Made by a program: the position numbers and the translations under genes
NCBI GenBank assembly: GCA_964409235.1
Contig: CAYPCN010000013.1
Coordinates: 1 to 41,249, forward strand
Length of the DNA: 41,249 bases
Source of the DNA: CAINFV01 sp964409235
GTDB lineage: Bacteria > Chlamydiota > Chlamydiia > Chlamydiales > FEN-1388
Direction: 5' to 3'
Notes under the pieces: generated by a model
Database searches by the model: none
What the model saw: the letters and a program-made list of their open reading frames with translations, nothing else
Told to the model about the DNA's origin: nothing
Part shown: positions 8,681 to 16,675 of the stretch, in pieces
How the letters are laid out: each line of letters opens with the position of its first letter
How positions within the stretch are numbered: the first letter of the stretch is position 1

Positions 8681-10195
8681 TTACGACTGGACGCGTACTT
8701 TAACGGCAGTCAATTGCGCAAACTGTTTGCTCAACGAGCGGACAGCCATGATCCAGATGGCAATGAAGACAAACAAGATAGCGGCAATATAGGGGGTGAT
8801 AGCGCCGATGCTTCCACAGGCAATCAAAAGCCCTTGTTGGATCAACGAACCGCCGGACTTGCCAAGACGAGCGCCAACGACGTCGATAGCTGCTTTGCCC
8901 TTTACCTTCGATTCAGGATCAAGCGGAATGTAGGCTGTCTCTTTGGTTGGGTCAAAGAGCGAGTACTTCGAAGACTTGCTCATGATGTTCTGAACTGCGC
9001 CAAAGAGCACGGCAACAAAGAGCGGCGTCATGGTGTGTCCGAACAGCGAAATAGTTTCTGGGAAGGAGTCTCTGAAGAGAACGAATGAGAAGAACCCGGT
9101 TCCCGTGATCAACAAGACGATCGGCGTTAAAATGGCCGCAAAACCCCCGCTCTTTCTCATGGCATTTCCGCCAACAAAGAGCATCATGAAAATCGTGACA
9201 ATACCGGTACAGAATGAGAAATAGCCCATAAAGCGGCTGTAATCATTTTGATTCGGGTATTGCAGTTTCAACTGCGACTTCCAGGTGACTTCAACGAGGT
9301 TAATACAAATGCCATAGCAAATGACAAGAGCGGCAATGCAGAGAATATACTTCGATTTCGCAAGGAAAGTGATACTCTCCATGATCGACATCTTTGGCTT
9401 TGTCTTTCGCGCTTTTATTTCGTTCGCGTCAAAGAACCGAGTGTCCGTAAGAACCTTGCGATTGATCCACCAGTACGTTCCAATGATGGCAAGGCCAGCC
9501 ACGACGACGAAGGACATGAGGTAATTTAACGAAACTTGCCATGCGTCGACACCTGGTGGCAAGGAATCCCGGATATTAGAGACGAGAACAATGGTAGGAC
9601 CAGAGACAACGAGCGCGAGGTTCGCCCCAAGTCCAAACAAAGCATAAAATCGCTTGGCTTCGGAGACCTTTGTCGTGTCATTGGCAAAAGCCCAGAAAAG
9701 CAGAGAAAGGACAACGCTCCCCCAGAGCTCAGCGAGAATGTAAAACAAGGCAAAAGGCCAGTTTCTAATGGATTCGATGAACCCGCTTGCTCCTATCGGA
9801 AGCACCCCTCTAAGACTATCGGCCAACCCATTTGGCTGGAGTGCTGCGAAATTTGGGTAAATAACTGTTACAAAGAGCCCGAAAAAGAGAAGAAAGGGGA
9901 TAATAGTGACGTAGAACAGATTTTCCCTGCTCAATATGTTGCTGAGTTTTGCATAGATCAGCGTAAAGAGAATAGCCGCCGGTACCACGCCCCACACTTT
10001 AATGAAAGGGATGGCTTCGGCGCCAGCAGATGAGGTGACAAGTAAGGTGTCTTTTGTATCTCGTAAGATCGTATAGTTAAACGAGATAAAGAAGAACATC
10101 AAGAGCATCGGAATGATTTTCTTGAGCTCAAACACATGGACGGGCCAGAAAAAGGCTCTCCATTTGCTAAACTCTGGTTTTACATCTGCGGACAT
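8681..10195 (-). CDS. ATP/ADP translocase, second tandem copy
   Basis: A 504-residue paralogue of the downstream translocase, alike over its whole length, with about twelve membrane segments. It keeps the same functional signatures: ELKKIIPMLLMFFF and FNYTILRDTKDTL near the N-terminus, SEAKRFYALFGLGAN, TKETAYIPLDPESKVKGKA and GARLGKSGG. The family exchanges host ATP for ADP or imports other nucleotides. Multiple paralogues with divided substrate ranges are known in amoeba-associated chlamydiae, but both copies here look like the ATP/ADP antiport type. ATG at 10195 has GAGG six bases upstream. It ends in its own hairpin terminator, and a palindromic repeat lies on each side. The tandem arrangement suggests local duplication; the divergence is clear enough that it is not very recent. 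Confidence 0.95.
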   Translation of the reverse strand: MSADVKPEFSKWRAFFWPVHVFELKKIIPMLLMFFFISFNYTILRDTKDTLLVTSSAGAEAIPFIKVWGVVPAAILFTLIYAKLSNILSRENLFYVTIIPFLLFFGLFVTVIYPNFAALQPNGLADSLRGVLPIGASGFIESIRNWPFALFYILAELWGSVVLSLLFWAFANDTTKVSEAKRFYALFGLGANLALVVSGPTIVLVSNIRDSLPPGVDAWQVSLNYLMSFVVVAGLAIIGTYWWINRKVLTDTRFFDANEIKARKTKPKMSIMESITFLAKSKYILCIAALVICYGICINLVEVTWKSQLKLQYPNQNDYSRFMGYFSFCTGIVTIFMMLFVGGNAMRKSGGFAAILTPIVLLITGTGFFSFVLFRDSFPETISLFGHTMTPLFVAVLFGAVQNIMSKSSKYSLFDPTKETAYIPLDPESKVKGKAAIDVVGARLGKSGGSLIQQGLLIACGSIGAITPYIAAILFVFIAIWIMAVRSLSKQFAQLTAVKVRVQS

Positions 10196-10353
10196 ACTAC
10201 CTCAACACACGTTCCCGACTCTACTCCTCAGAATTGGTTGGCGGCTTCGCCTACTCGATTCGAAGATGGAGTCGTACTTGTTTTTCATTTAGGGCTACTA
10301 TCGAAACTACTCATTGTAATTTTTTTGTTGTTTCTCTGCAAGGGAGAAAAAAA

Positions 10354-10449
10354 GGACGATTTGCGATGTGCCTTTTGGAGGATAGAGTACGCCGAAGCTC
10401 CCCAAAACCTCCCGCTTCTCCTCATAAAAATCCACATTGCACATGGCTC
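10354..10449. mobile_element. MITE-like palindromic repeat, copy R2 (internally deleted)
   Basis: Orientation is A to B: TTTGCGATGTGCCTTTTGGA at the left, and TAAAAATCCACATTGCACAT then GGCTC at the right. The central loop and inner arms seen in full copies are missing, leaving 96 bp. It is flanked by AAAAA on both sides (10349-10353 and 10450-10454), consistent with a 5-bp target duplication, although a homopolymer is weak evidence. It lies between the ftsY stop and the start of the upstream translocase. Confidence 0.85.
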
Positions 10450-10467
10450 AAAAAAGGAGCTGTGGGA

Positions 10468-11406
10468 TTACGTACCCAGATCCTCAAACAGCATGGCATG
10501 GACAAAAGTAGAGGGGTCGAAGGGCGCGATGGCGTCTAATGACTCGCCGACTCCCAAGAACTTCACTGGCAAGGAGAGCTGTTTCTGGATGGCAATCACG
10601 ACGCCTCCCTTTGCTGACCCGTCGAGCTTGGTGAGCACTAATCCAGAGACGCCCATTGATCCATGAAACGACCTTGCCTGTTCGACGCCATTTTGTCCTA
10701 TGGTTGCATCGAGAACAAGGAGCGTCTCGTGAGGCGAGCCAGGAAGAGCTTTCTGGCAGCTTTTTTTGACCTTCTCAAGTTCACGCAACAAGTGTTGTTT
10801 GTTTTCAAGTCGCCCTGCTGTGTCGATGATCAGCACATCAACGCCTCGGGACTTAGCAGCAGTAATAGCGTCAAACGCCACTGCAGCAGGGTCTGCCATG
10901 TGAGCAGCATGAATGATGTCGATCTGAAGACGCTTAGCCCAAATGCCGAGCTGCTCTTGGGCAGCTGCACGAAAAGTGTCGGCGGCGGCTAGAAGAACGG
11001 TTTTCTGCTGGGCTGCGAAGCCATGGGCCAGTTTAGCAATGGTCGTGGTTTTGCCGCTTCCATTAGCACCGATAACGAGAATGACCGTGGGGCCGTTTGG
11101 ATTCTCTTCAAGCTGGAAGTTCAGAGACGCCATCTCGTGGATTAGAGATTGTTCAAGTCGGGTGAGCAGCATGTCGACCGTAGCCTTCGGGTGTTGGCGG
11201 ACGAAAGCCCGAATGTCGGCGATGGTCTCCCTAATGACGACGACGCCAAGATCGGCTTCATAAAGGATCTCCTCGAGTTCCTCGATGAGTTCCTCGTCGA
11301 CACTTCTTCCTACGAGGGCCTTCAACCGTTCAGTCAAGGCTTTTCGCGTCGTAGATAGTGCGTTGCAAACGGCGGCCCAGCTATTTTTTACCCACCCAAA
11401 AACCAT
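10468..11406 (-). CDS. ftsY: Signal recognition particle receptor FtsY
   Basis: A 312-residue SRP GTPase that docks ribosome-SRP complexes at the inner membrane and hands them to SecYEG. It has a short N domain (about residues 20-95) and a complete G domain: P-loop GANGSGKTT at 113-121, AADTFRAAAQEQL, DTAGR near 200 and TKLDGSAKGG near 258. The long acidic A domain of E. coli FtsY is absent, as in many other bacteria. ATG at 11406 has AAGGAA five bases upstream. It is divergent from sucC, the same arrangement I recall for CT820/CT821; a palindromic repeat now sits in the shared promoter region. Confidence 0.97.
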   Translation of the reverse strand: MVFGWVKNSWAAVCNALSTTRKALTERLKALVGRSVDEELIEELEEILYEADLGVVVIRETIADIRAFVRQHPKATVDMLLTRLEQSLIHEMASLNFQLEENPNGPTVILVIGANGSGKTTTIAKLAHGFAAQQKTVLLAAADTFRAAAQEQLGIWAKRLQIDIIHAAHMADPAAVAFDAITAAKSRGVDVLIIDTAGRLENKQHLLRELEKVKKSCQKALPGSPHETLLVLDATIGQNGVEQARSFHGSMGVSGLVLTKLDGSAKGGVVIAIQKQLSLPVKFLGVGESLDAIAPFDPSTFVHAMLFEDLGT

Positions 11407-11435
11407 ACAATTCCTTTTTTGAAAGACTGCATCCT

Positions 11436-11595
11436 GAGCTATTTGCGATGTGGATTTTTAGAGGAGAAAAAGGGAGATTTTTGGATCGAGCTACCTCAAA
11501 ACCGACGACGCCCATATGCCCTGACATATGAGTGAGGAGGTTTTGGGTAGACTCGATCCTGCTCTATCCTCCAAAAGGCACATCTCAAACGGCTC
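11436..11595. mobile_element. MITE-like palindromic repeat, copy R3 with perfect 5-bp flanking repeat
   Basis: Orientation is B to A: GAGCTATTTGCGATGTGGAT at the left, and TCCTCCAAAAGGCACATCTC then AAACGGCTC at the right. Inner arms GGATCGAGCTACCTCAAAAC and GTTTTGGGTAGACTCGATCC also pair, and the centre holds two CATATG boxes. The 160-bp unit can therefore fold almost end to end. It is bordered by ATCCT at 11431-11435 and ATCCT at 11596-11600, a perfect 5-bp direct repeat as left by transposition. It sits between the divergent genes ftsY and sucC, so it may carry or displace their promoters. Confidence 0.9.
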
Positions 11596-11670
11596 ATCCT
11601 AAATGGCGCTTGCGGTGAAACAAGACCCCAGTCCAAGATACAAATTTGCGCTGTGAAGGAGAGTATAGAC

Positions 11671-12756
11671 GTGGAACTTCATGAGTATCAAGCCAAGTTA
11701 TTGTTGGCTCGCTTTGGGGTGCCCAGCCCGCCACATACGATAGTAGAGGCGGGTTGTAACGTTTCGTCGGCGATCTCGAAATTCAGCGTTGAACCTCTTA
11801 TCGTGAAAGCGCAGGTCCATGGGAAGGGACGGAAAGAAGGCGGTGGTGAGATTGCGGTTGAGAGCCCAAAGGAGCTAGTAGAGGCCGTTACCAAGCTGTT
11901 GGGTTCAAAGATTACTACTTCAGAAAGCGGCCCTGAAGGATTTGCGATTTCTAAAGTCATGGTGATGTCGGCCCCATCTGCTGTCCAACAATACCAGGTA
12001 AAAATATTTCTAGCTTCTGGAGGGTCTGTCTGTGTAGCGGTCTCTCAAGAGGGGGGGAAGGTCTTCACAGAACATCCTTTTGAAGGGGTCATTCGCCCTT
12101 TTCAGCTGGGTCGTCTGGCGGCGTCGCTGCGCCTTCGAGGCGAAAAGGCGGCGGCATTCACAAAACTGCTGGAGGGTACAGTACGAGCTTTTTTCTATTT
12201 TGACGCTTTGCTTCTTTCCATAGACTCCCTGATATTGACAGAGAACGGCCTCTTTCAGGCGGTTGACGTGCGCATGGTCATTGATGATCGAGCTTTGTAC
12301 CGCCAACCTGAGGTTGTTCATATGATCGACTCGTCGCAAGTTGGGCCTCGAAATAGAACTCCCCCCTACATATGCGTTGGGATGGGAGGGACCATTGGAT
12401 GTTTGGGTAATGGCCTTGGGTTGGCACTTTCTACCGCCGATCTCGTCTGCCTTTTGCAGGGCGTTCCAGGGAAGGTTGTGAATATTGGCAGCGAGCTCGA
12501 CGAGAGTACGTTGGTCAAAGGAATTCGCATGCTGCACACAACAGCGCATCGTGTACTCTTCATCAATCTGTTTACAGGCCTGCTCGACGGAGAGAAGGTT
12601 GCCGACATCCTCAAGCAAGAGGTGGCAACGATCCCCATGGTGGTTCGTCTTGAAGGGATGAATGGTGCTGGTGGGCGTCGGCTGTTGCAGGGGCTCGAAC
12701 CCCTCTGCATCGTGACCGATTCTCTCGATGAGGCGGCTAGGCTCGTGGTAAAGTAA
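11671..12756 (+). CDS. sucC: Divergent succinyl-CoA synthetase beta subunit (SucC-like)
   Basis: A 361-residue protein, somewhat shorter than typical SucC (about 388). The GTG at 11671 is the start because AAGGAG lies nine bases upstream and the product opens VELHEYQAKLLLARFG, the family N-terminus. SucC normally supplies the ATP-grasp domain that couples succinyl-CoA to nucleotide phosphorylation in the TCA cycle. Here several hallmark sites differ from E. coli SucC: the EINP motif reads SIDS (Ser183 replaces the phosphohistidine-contacting Glu, Asp185 replaces the metal-binding Asn), DVGGGA reads NIGSEL, and NIFGGI reads NLFTGL. The second metal-ligand Asp (VDVRM) is kept. The fold is intact and the frame unbroken, so this is a divergent or re-purposed subunit, not a pseudogene. 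It is in an operon with sucD. Confidence 0.9.
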   Translation: MELHEYQAKLLLARFGVPSPPHTIVEAGCNVSSAISKFSVEPLIVKAQVHGKGRKEGGGEIAVESPKELVEAVTKLLGSKITTSESGPEGFAISKVMVMSAPSAVQQYQVKIFLASGGSVCVAVSQEGGKVFTEHPFEGVIRPFQLGRLAASLRLRGEKAAAFTKLLEGTVRAFFYFDALLLSIDSLILTENGLFQAVDVRMVIDDRALYRQPEVVHMIDSSQVGPRNRTPPYICVGMGGTIGCLGNGLGLALSTADLVCLLQGVPGKVVNIGSELDESTLVKGIRMLHTTAHRVLFINLFTGLLDGEKVADILKQEVATIPMVVRLEGMNGAGGRRLLQGLEPLCIVTDSLDEAARLVVK

Positions 12757-12769
12757 AGGGGCGTGAGCG

Positions 12770-13654
12770 GTGCCAATTTTTGTTGAACATTCAAGCAGGG
12801 TGATATGCCAAGGTCTCCTCAGCGAGGAGGAGATCTTCCATATCCACCAATGCAAGCTGTACGGTACCAAGGTAGTGGCATGGGTGAAAGCCGGCTTTGG
12901 TGGACAGGAGAGAGTGGGTCTTCCTGTGTTTGATTCGATGCGAGAGGCGCGTCGCCAGACGAATGCCACGGTCTCCCTCATGTTTGTCGAGCCTCATGCT
13001 GTGGCAGATGCTGCCATAGAAGCTGTCGAAAGCGGCATTGAGACGATGATCTGCTTGACAGAGGGGATTCCTCTTCATGAGATGGTCAAGATCCACTATA
13101 TACTCTCAAAATATCCAAAGAGTCGAATGATTGGCCCTGGCGCATGCGGCCTGATCACCCCATCTCAAAGCAAAGTGGGGGTGATGCCAGCATATATCTT
13201 CAGTCCTGGCCCTGTGGGGATGATTGCTTCTGTGGACACATTGGGATACGAGGCGGCATGGCAAATGACAAATGTTGGTGTCGGCCAAACGACATTCGTC
13301 GGAGTTGGCGATGAGCCGATTCGAGGCACTTCAATCGTCGATGTCCTATCTGCGTTTGATCGCGACGAGCATACCGAGGTAGTAGTGATGGTTCTCCACC
13401 ATTGGGAGAAGGAGAGAGAGGCCATTGCCAAGTGGGTAGAGCATGGCGCCCGAAAACCACTTCTTGCTGTTATTGCGGGACATATGGTGCCATGGATGGG
13501 CCATCATCCAACTGTTGTTGCTGAAGGATCCGCCAATAAAGATATTTCCGATGTACTGCGGGGCGTTGGGGTCCGGGTGATTGAAGATGTTGGCACGATC
13601 GGCTCTTCGGTCGAACAAGTGGTGATCCAACGGCGTTTGAAGGAGTTCTCATGA
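12770..13654 (+). CDS. sucD: Divergent succinyl-CoA synthetase alpha subunit (SucD-like)
   Basis: A 294-residue protein starting at GTG 12770, preceded by AAAGGGG. It aligns with SucD along its full length (VICQG, YGTKVV, TEGIP, MIGP, GYEAA, DPI-like DEPIRGTS, VIAGH). By alignment with E. coli the phosphorylated His is kept as His245 in MGHHPT, but Glu208, which contacts it, is His210 (VMVLHHWE in place of VMIGEIGG). The CoA-binding loop GFTGSQG reads GLLSEEE, and SRSGTL reads ASVDTL. Loss of these sites in both subunits at once suggests co-divergence. The complex may have little or no canonical activity. It starts 13 bp after sucC and overlaps the next gene by four bases. Confidence 0.9.
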   Translation: MPIFVEHSSRVICQGLLSEEEIFHIHQCKLYGTKVVAWVKAGFGGQERVGLPVFDSMREARRQTNATVSLMFVEPHAVADAAIEAVESGIETMICLTEGIPLHEMVKIHYILSKYPKSRMIGPGACGLITPSQSKVGVMPAYIFSPGPVGMIASVDTLGYEAAWQMTNVGVGQTTFVGVGDEPIRGTSIVDVLSAFDRDEHTEVVVMVLHHWEKEREAIAKWVEHGARKPLLAVIAGHMVPWMGHHPTVVAEGSANKDISDVLRGVGVRVIEDVGTIGSSVEQVVIQRRLKEFS

Positions 13655-14772
13655 GAGTATTGCGAACATCATCTCTCTCGGTGGGCATTCGCCCTTCGTT
13701 TTTCATCATTGCTTTTTTGTTTGCCATTTTCATGGGAACCTTCCTGGGCTATAGCCTTTTGATCATAGGCATCCTCTTTTCGGTTTTTTTCTTCCACGAG
13801 TGCGGCCACATCATCGTTGCCCTCTTGCTCGGACGCCCCTGTGAAACAGTGATCGGCGGTGCTGGTGGCCGGACAGAAGTGTTAGGGCCGAGGCTGCGAT
13901 TCTGGCAGCGCACGGCCGTGCTTGTAGGGGGCCTCTTGGCTACCTACTTCGTCCTTGTGGTAACGCGGCTATGGCTTTTTGATGCAGAAGCGCTTTCTGC
14001 TCCTGTGCGCGAAGGTCTGTATCTCTTCTTCTCTCTGAACGCGGTATGGTTTTGGTTGAATCTGCTGCCGCTCTATCCACTCGATGGAGGAGAGCTTCTC
14101 CTTGATATCGGTCGATCGCTCTTTGGTAGGGTTGGCGAATGGATGGTGGCTATCGTCAGTATCATGGTATCCACCCTCTTAGCAATCTATATGCTGGCAT
14201 GTTGGGCCCTTTTTGGTGTGGCTCTCTGTGCCTACTGCATAATGAAAAGTTGTATGATTCTTCGTCATCCCGTGGCATCTCATCCAGGAGAGATGTCCGA
14301 AGATGCTTTTCACTTGCACGATCTCAGGCAGCGATGGTTGGCTGGCGAGCAAGATGAAGTGATTGCCCAGATGGAGCGACTCGCCCGCGACAGCGACGAA
14401 CAAGACGTGCGAGTAGAGGCCGTAGAATGTTGTTCTGGGTATTTACTCGCTACCGAGCGCTTTCGCGAGGCGTACGATTTCCTCAGAAGTGCCAAGGATG
14501 CTCTGACGCCAACGGCCCTTGAAAATGCACAACTTGCGTCGTACCGCACATCCCACTGGCTTGAAGGGCTCGTGGCTGGACGGCAGGCGTTCCGAGAGAC
14601 GCAGAGTCTGACCGTTGCCACTATGTGTGCCATGCTTGCAGGTCGTTTGGAAATGGCCGACGAGGCTATTTCTTGGCTCAGGATGGCGAGAATGCTCGGC
14701 TTGGATTCTCTGGCCAAGATTATCGCCTCGTCAGATTTTGATCCGATTCGCGAGCGTCTTCCTCACTTGTAA
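13651..14772 (+). CDS. M50-type intramembrane metalloprotease with helical C-terminal tail
   Basis: A 373-residue membrane protein whose start overlaps the sucD stop (ATGA), so the two are translated together. The zinc site HECGH is at residues 49-53 inside a membrane helix, and the third ligand motif NLLPLYPLDGG is at 137-147. These define the site-2-protease (M50) family, which cuts membrane-embedded substrates. About six hydrophobic segments occupy residues 15-215. The remainder, about 235-373, is soluble and made of paired helices resembling tetratricopeptide repeats (LAGEQDEVIAQMERLA, ATERFREAYDFLRSA, LAGRLEMADEAISWLR). PDZ domains typical of RseP are absent. The substrate is unknown. 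The C. trachomatis locus as I recall it has no such gene after sucD. Confidence 0.85.
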   Translation: MRVLRTSSLSVGIRPSFFIIAFLFAIFMGTFLGYSLLIIGILFSVFFFHECGHIIVALLLGRPCETVIGGAGGRTEVLGPRLRFWQRTAVLVGGLLATYFVLVVTRLWLFDAEALSAPVREGLYLFFSLNAVWFWLNLLPLYPLDGGELLLDIGRSLFGRVGEWMVAIVSIMVSTLLAIYMLACWALFGVALCAYCIMKSCMILRHPVASHPGEMSEDAFHLHDLRQRWLAGEQDEVIAQMERLARDSDEQDVRVEAVECCSGYLLATERFREAYDFLRSAKDALTPTALENAQLASYRTSHWLEGLVAGRQAFRETQSLTVATMCAMLAGRLEMADEAISWLRMARMLGLDSLAKIIASSDFDPIRERLPHL

Positions 14773-14776
14773 ACCC

Positions 14777-14944
14777 GAGCCATTTGCGACGTGCTTTTTG
14801 GAGGATGGAGAGCGGGGCCTTTTTGACCGAATCTACCTCAACCCTCACCACCCATATGCCAGAGCATATGGGCCTCGTCGGTTTTGGGGTATCTCGACCT
14901 GAAACTTTCCCTCCTCTCCTCTAAAAACCCGCCACACATGGCTC
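14777..14944. mobile_element. MITE-like palindromic repeat, copy R4 with perfect 5-bp flanking repeat
   Basis: Orientation is A to B: GAGCCATTTGCGACGTGCTT at the left, and CTCTAAAAACCCGCCACACA then TGGCTC at the right; the centre includes CCATATG and GCATATGG. It is flanked by AACCC at 14772-14776 and 14945-14949, a perfect 5-bp direct repeat. It fills the convergent gap between the M50 gene and htrA. To its right lies a short CCCGGG/CCCGGG stem (about 14948-14970) without a T-run, a weak terminator candidate at best. Confidence 0.9.
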
Positions 14945-14990
14945 AACCCGGGCTTTCCTACCCGGGCTTGTGGAGGAGACGACCCGCCGT

Positions 14991-16427
14991 TTACTCGATG
15001 GTCAGGGGAACAAAGCGGATGTTCTGTCCGACTTTGATCTGGAGCAATAACCTGCTGCCAGCCTCGCTGTTTTGAATGAGTCGCGCAAATTCATCCACAG
15101 AGGAGATCGCCTGGCCATTGACCGCTAAGATCACATAGCCAGCTCGAAGCCCTGCTTGGTACGCTTGCGATTCTGTATCGATCTGTACAATGAGCAGACC
15201 GGTCTTAGTATCGAGGTTGTAGCGCTTGGCTAACTCGGGGGTGACAGGCTCTAGTATCAACCCATAGGTATCCTCGATGGAAGATCCTTGTTCCTCATTT
15301 TCTGGGCTTTCAGCGATGGTTGCTGTGAGTGAGATGTCCTGGTTATTGCGACGTATTTTCATCGTCACCTTTTGACCAGGCTTCATGAGCGTAATCGACC
15401 CGCGGAAGGAACCAAGTCCTTCGATCGCTGTTCCTTCTAGCTCAAGAATCACGTCGCCAGATTGGAGACCAGCTTTGTCAGCAGGGCTGCCGGGCATAAC
15501 TTCAGAAACAAGAGCGCCTCGAGGTTTGTCAAGGCCCACAGCAGCAGCGATATCAGCATCGACTCGTTGGAGGGCCACGCCAAGATATCCTCGCGTTAGG
15601 TGTCCATGAGTAATGAGCTCCTGCATCACCTCTTGGAGGAGGTTGCTGGGAATCGCAAAGCCAATCCCCATGTGGCCACCGTTGTTACTGGCAATCGCCG
15701 TATTCATGCCAATCACATCGCCATGGAGATTGACGAGAGGACCGCCTGAATTGCCCATATTGATCGCGGCATCTGTCTGGAAAAACTGCTCAACGCGGAC
15801 AATGTCGAGGTCCGAGCGCCCTTTAGCGCTGATGATACCGGAGGTAACAGAAGCCTGTAGGCCGAAGGGATTCCCTACAGCCAACACCCATTCTCCCACT
15901 TCAACGGCTGAAGAGTCGGCCAACGCCAAGGCTGGAAGGTTTTTCCCATCAATTTTTAAGACGGCGATGTCTGTGCTTGAGTCTGAGCCAATCTTCTTTG
16001 CTCGGTATTCTTTCCCTTCGATGGTGGTGACCGTGATGGAGTCGCCCTTCTCAACGACGTGGTTGTTGGTCAGTACATATCCATCGGCGGAGACAATAAA
16101 TCCCGAACCATAGGCAAATCGAGACTTAGGTTGGCGATTTCGGCGGTCTGGTGAAGGCATCCCAAAGAATCGTTCCCAAAACTCATCGGGGCTGATCTCG
16201 TCATCATCACCTTTCGACCAGAATTGAGAAGCCCCTTTTTTGATCCGCGATTTAATTGAGACAACCCCGGGCTGGGCTCTTTTCGCCGCTTCGACAAACG
16301 GTTGCGAAAAGTTGTGACTTGCCTTAGGGGTGGCCTGCCCTGACTGTGCCATGAGAGGAGTCACAGCACACAGCGAGACGCAGGCAAGACATCGAAGAAC
16401 GGAAAGCACTCCATATCTGTGCATCAT
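14991..16427 (-). CDS. htrA: Periplasmic serine protease/chaperone HtrA (DegP-like)
   Basis: A 478-residue DegP/DegQ family protease that degrades or refolds damaged periplasmic proteins. A signal peptide covers about residues 1-28 (hydrophobic core VLRCLACVSLCAVTPL, ending MAQS). The trypsin-like domain has the full triad: His123 in NNHVV, Asp153 in STDIAVLK and Ser227 in GNSGGPL. Two PDZ domains follow (about 275-365 and 385-475). ATG at 16427 is chosen over the GTG at 16433 because AGGAG lies eight bases upstream of the ATG and only two from the GTG. It corresponds to CT823 in Chlamydia, where the protein also acts as a stress protease. It converges on the sucCD operon. Confidence 0.97.
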   Translation of the reverse strand: MMHRYGVLSVLRCLACVSLCAVTPLMAQSGQATPKASHNFSQPFVEAAKRAQPGVVSIKSRIKKGASQFWSKGDDDEISPDEFWERFFGMPSPDRRNRQPKSRFAYGSGFIVSADGYVLTNNHVVEKGDSITVTTIEGKEYRAKKIGSDSSTDIAVLKIDGKNLPALALADSSAVEVGEWVLAVGNPFGLQASVTSGIISAKGRSDLDIVRVEQFFQTDAAINMGNSGGPLVNLHGDVIGMNTAIASNNGGHMGIGFAIPSNLLQEVMQELITHGHLTRGYLGVALQRVDADIAAAVGLDKPRGALVSEVMPGSPADKAGLQSGDVILELEGTAIEGLGSFRGSITLMKPGQKVTMKIRRNNQDISLTATIAESPENEEQGSSIEDTYGLILEPVTPELAKRYNLDTKTGLLIVQIDTESQAYQAGLRAGYVILAVNGQAISSVDEFARLIQNSEAGSRLLLQIKVGQNIRFVPLTIE

Positions 16428-16506
16428 GGTCACGACTCCTATATCAAAAATTGCAAGACGCCATTCTACCTCAAAAGAAAGGGGAAGGGAAGGGGGGATT
16501 TAGGAC

Positions 16507-16613
16507 GCATCATTTGCGATGTGCCTTTTGGAGAACAGAGTGGTGAAATCTCCTCATCCATGTGTCGGGGCATATGGGCTTCGTCGATTACAAAACCACA
16601 TCGCAAATGGTTC
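16507..16613. mobile_element. MITE-like palindromic repeat, copy R5 (internally deleted)
   Basis: Orientation is A to B: CATTTGCGATGTGCCTTTTG at the left, and AAAACCACATCGCAAATGGT at the right. The centre keeps a CATATGGGCTTCGTCGATT segment, but one inner arm is lost, leaving 107 bp. The flanking pentamers AGGAC and AAGGC match at 3 of 5 positions. It lies between the htrA start and the end of the M20 peptidase gene, both on the minus strand. Confidence 0.85.
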
Positions 16614-16675
16614 AAGGCCTAGTGGCGATTTGTTCTTTCGCGGGTGAGGACGAGTGTTGGTATTCGGAAGCGCAT

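Noticed and set aside
12010..12981. 323-codon open frame on the minus strand opposite sucC and sucD
   Set aside because: It runs antisense to two well supported genes, crosses their boundary, and its product has no domain pattern.
14777..14944. R4 as a simple bidirectional terminator of the convergent genes
   Set aside because: The same repeat also sits in divergent promoter gaps and carries target-duplication-like flanks, so termination cannot be its defining role, though it may do so here.
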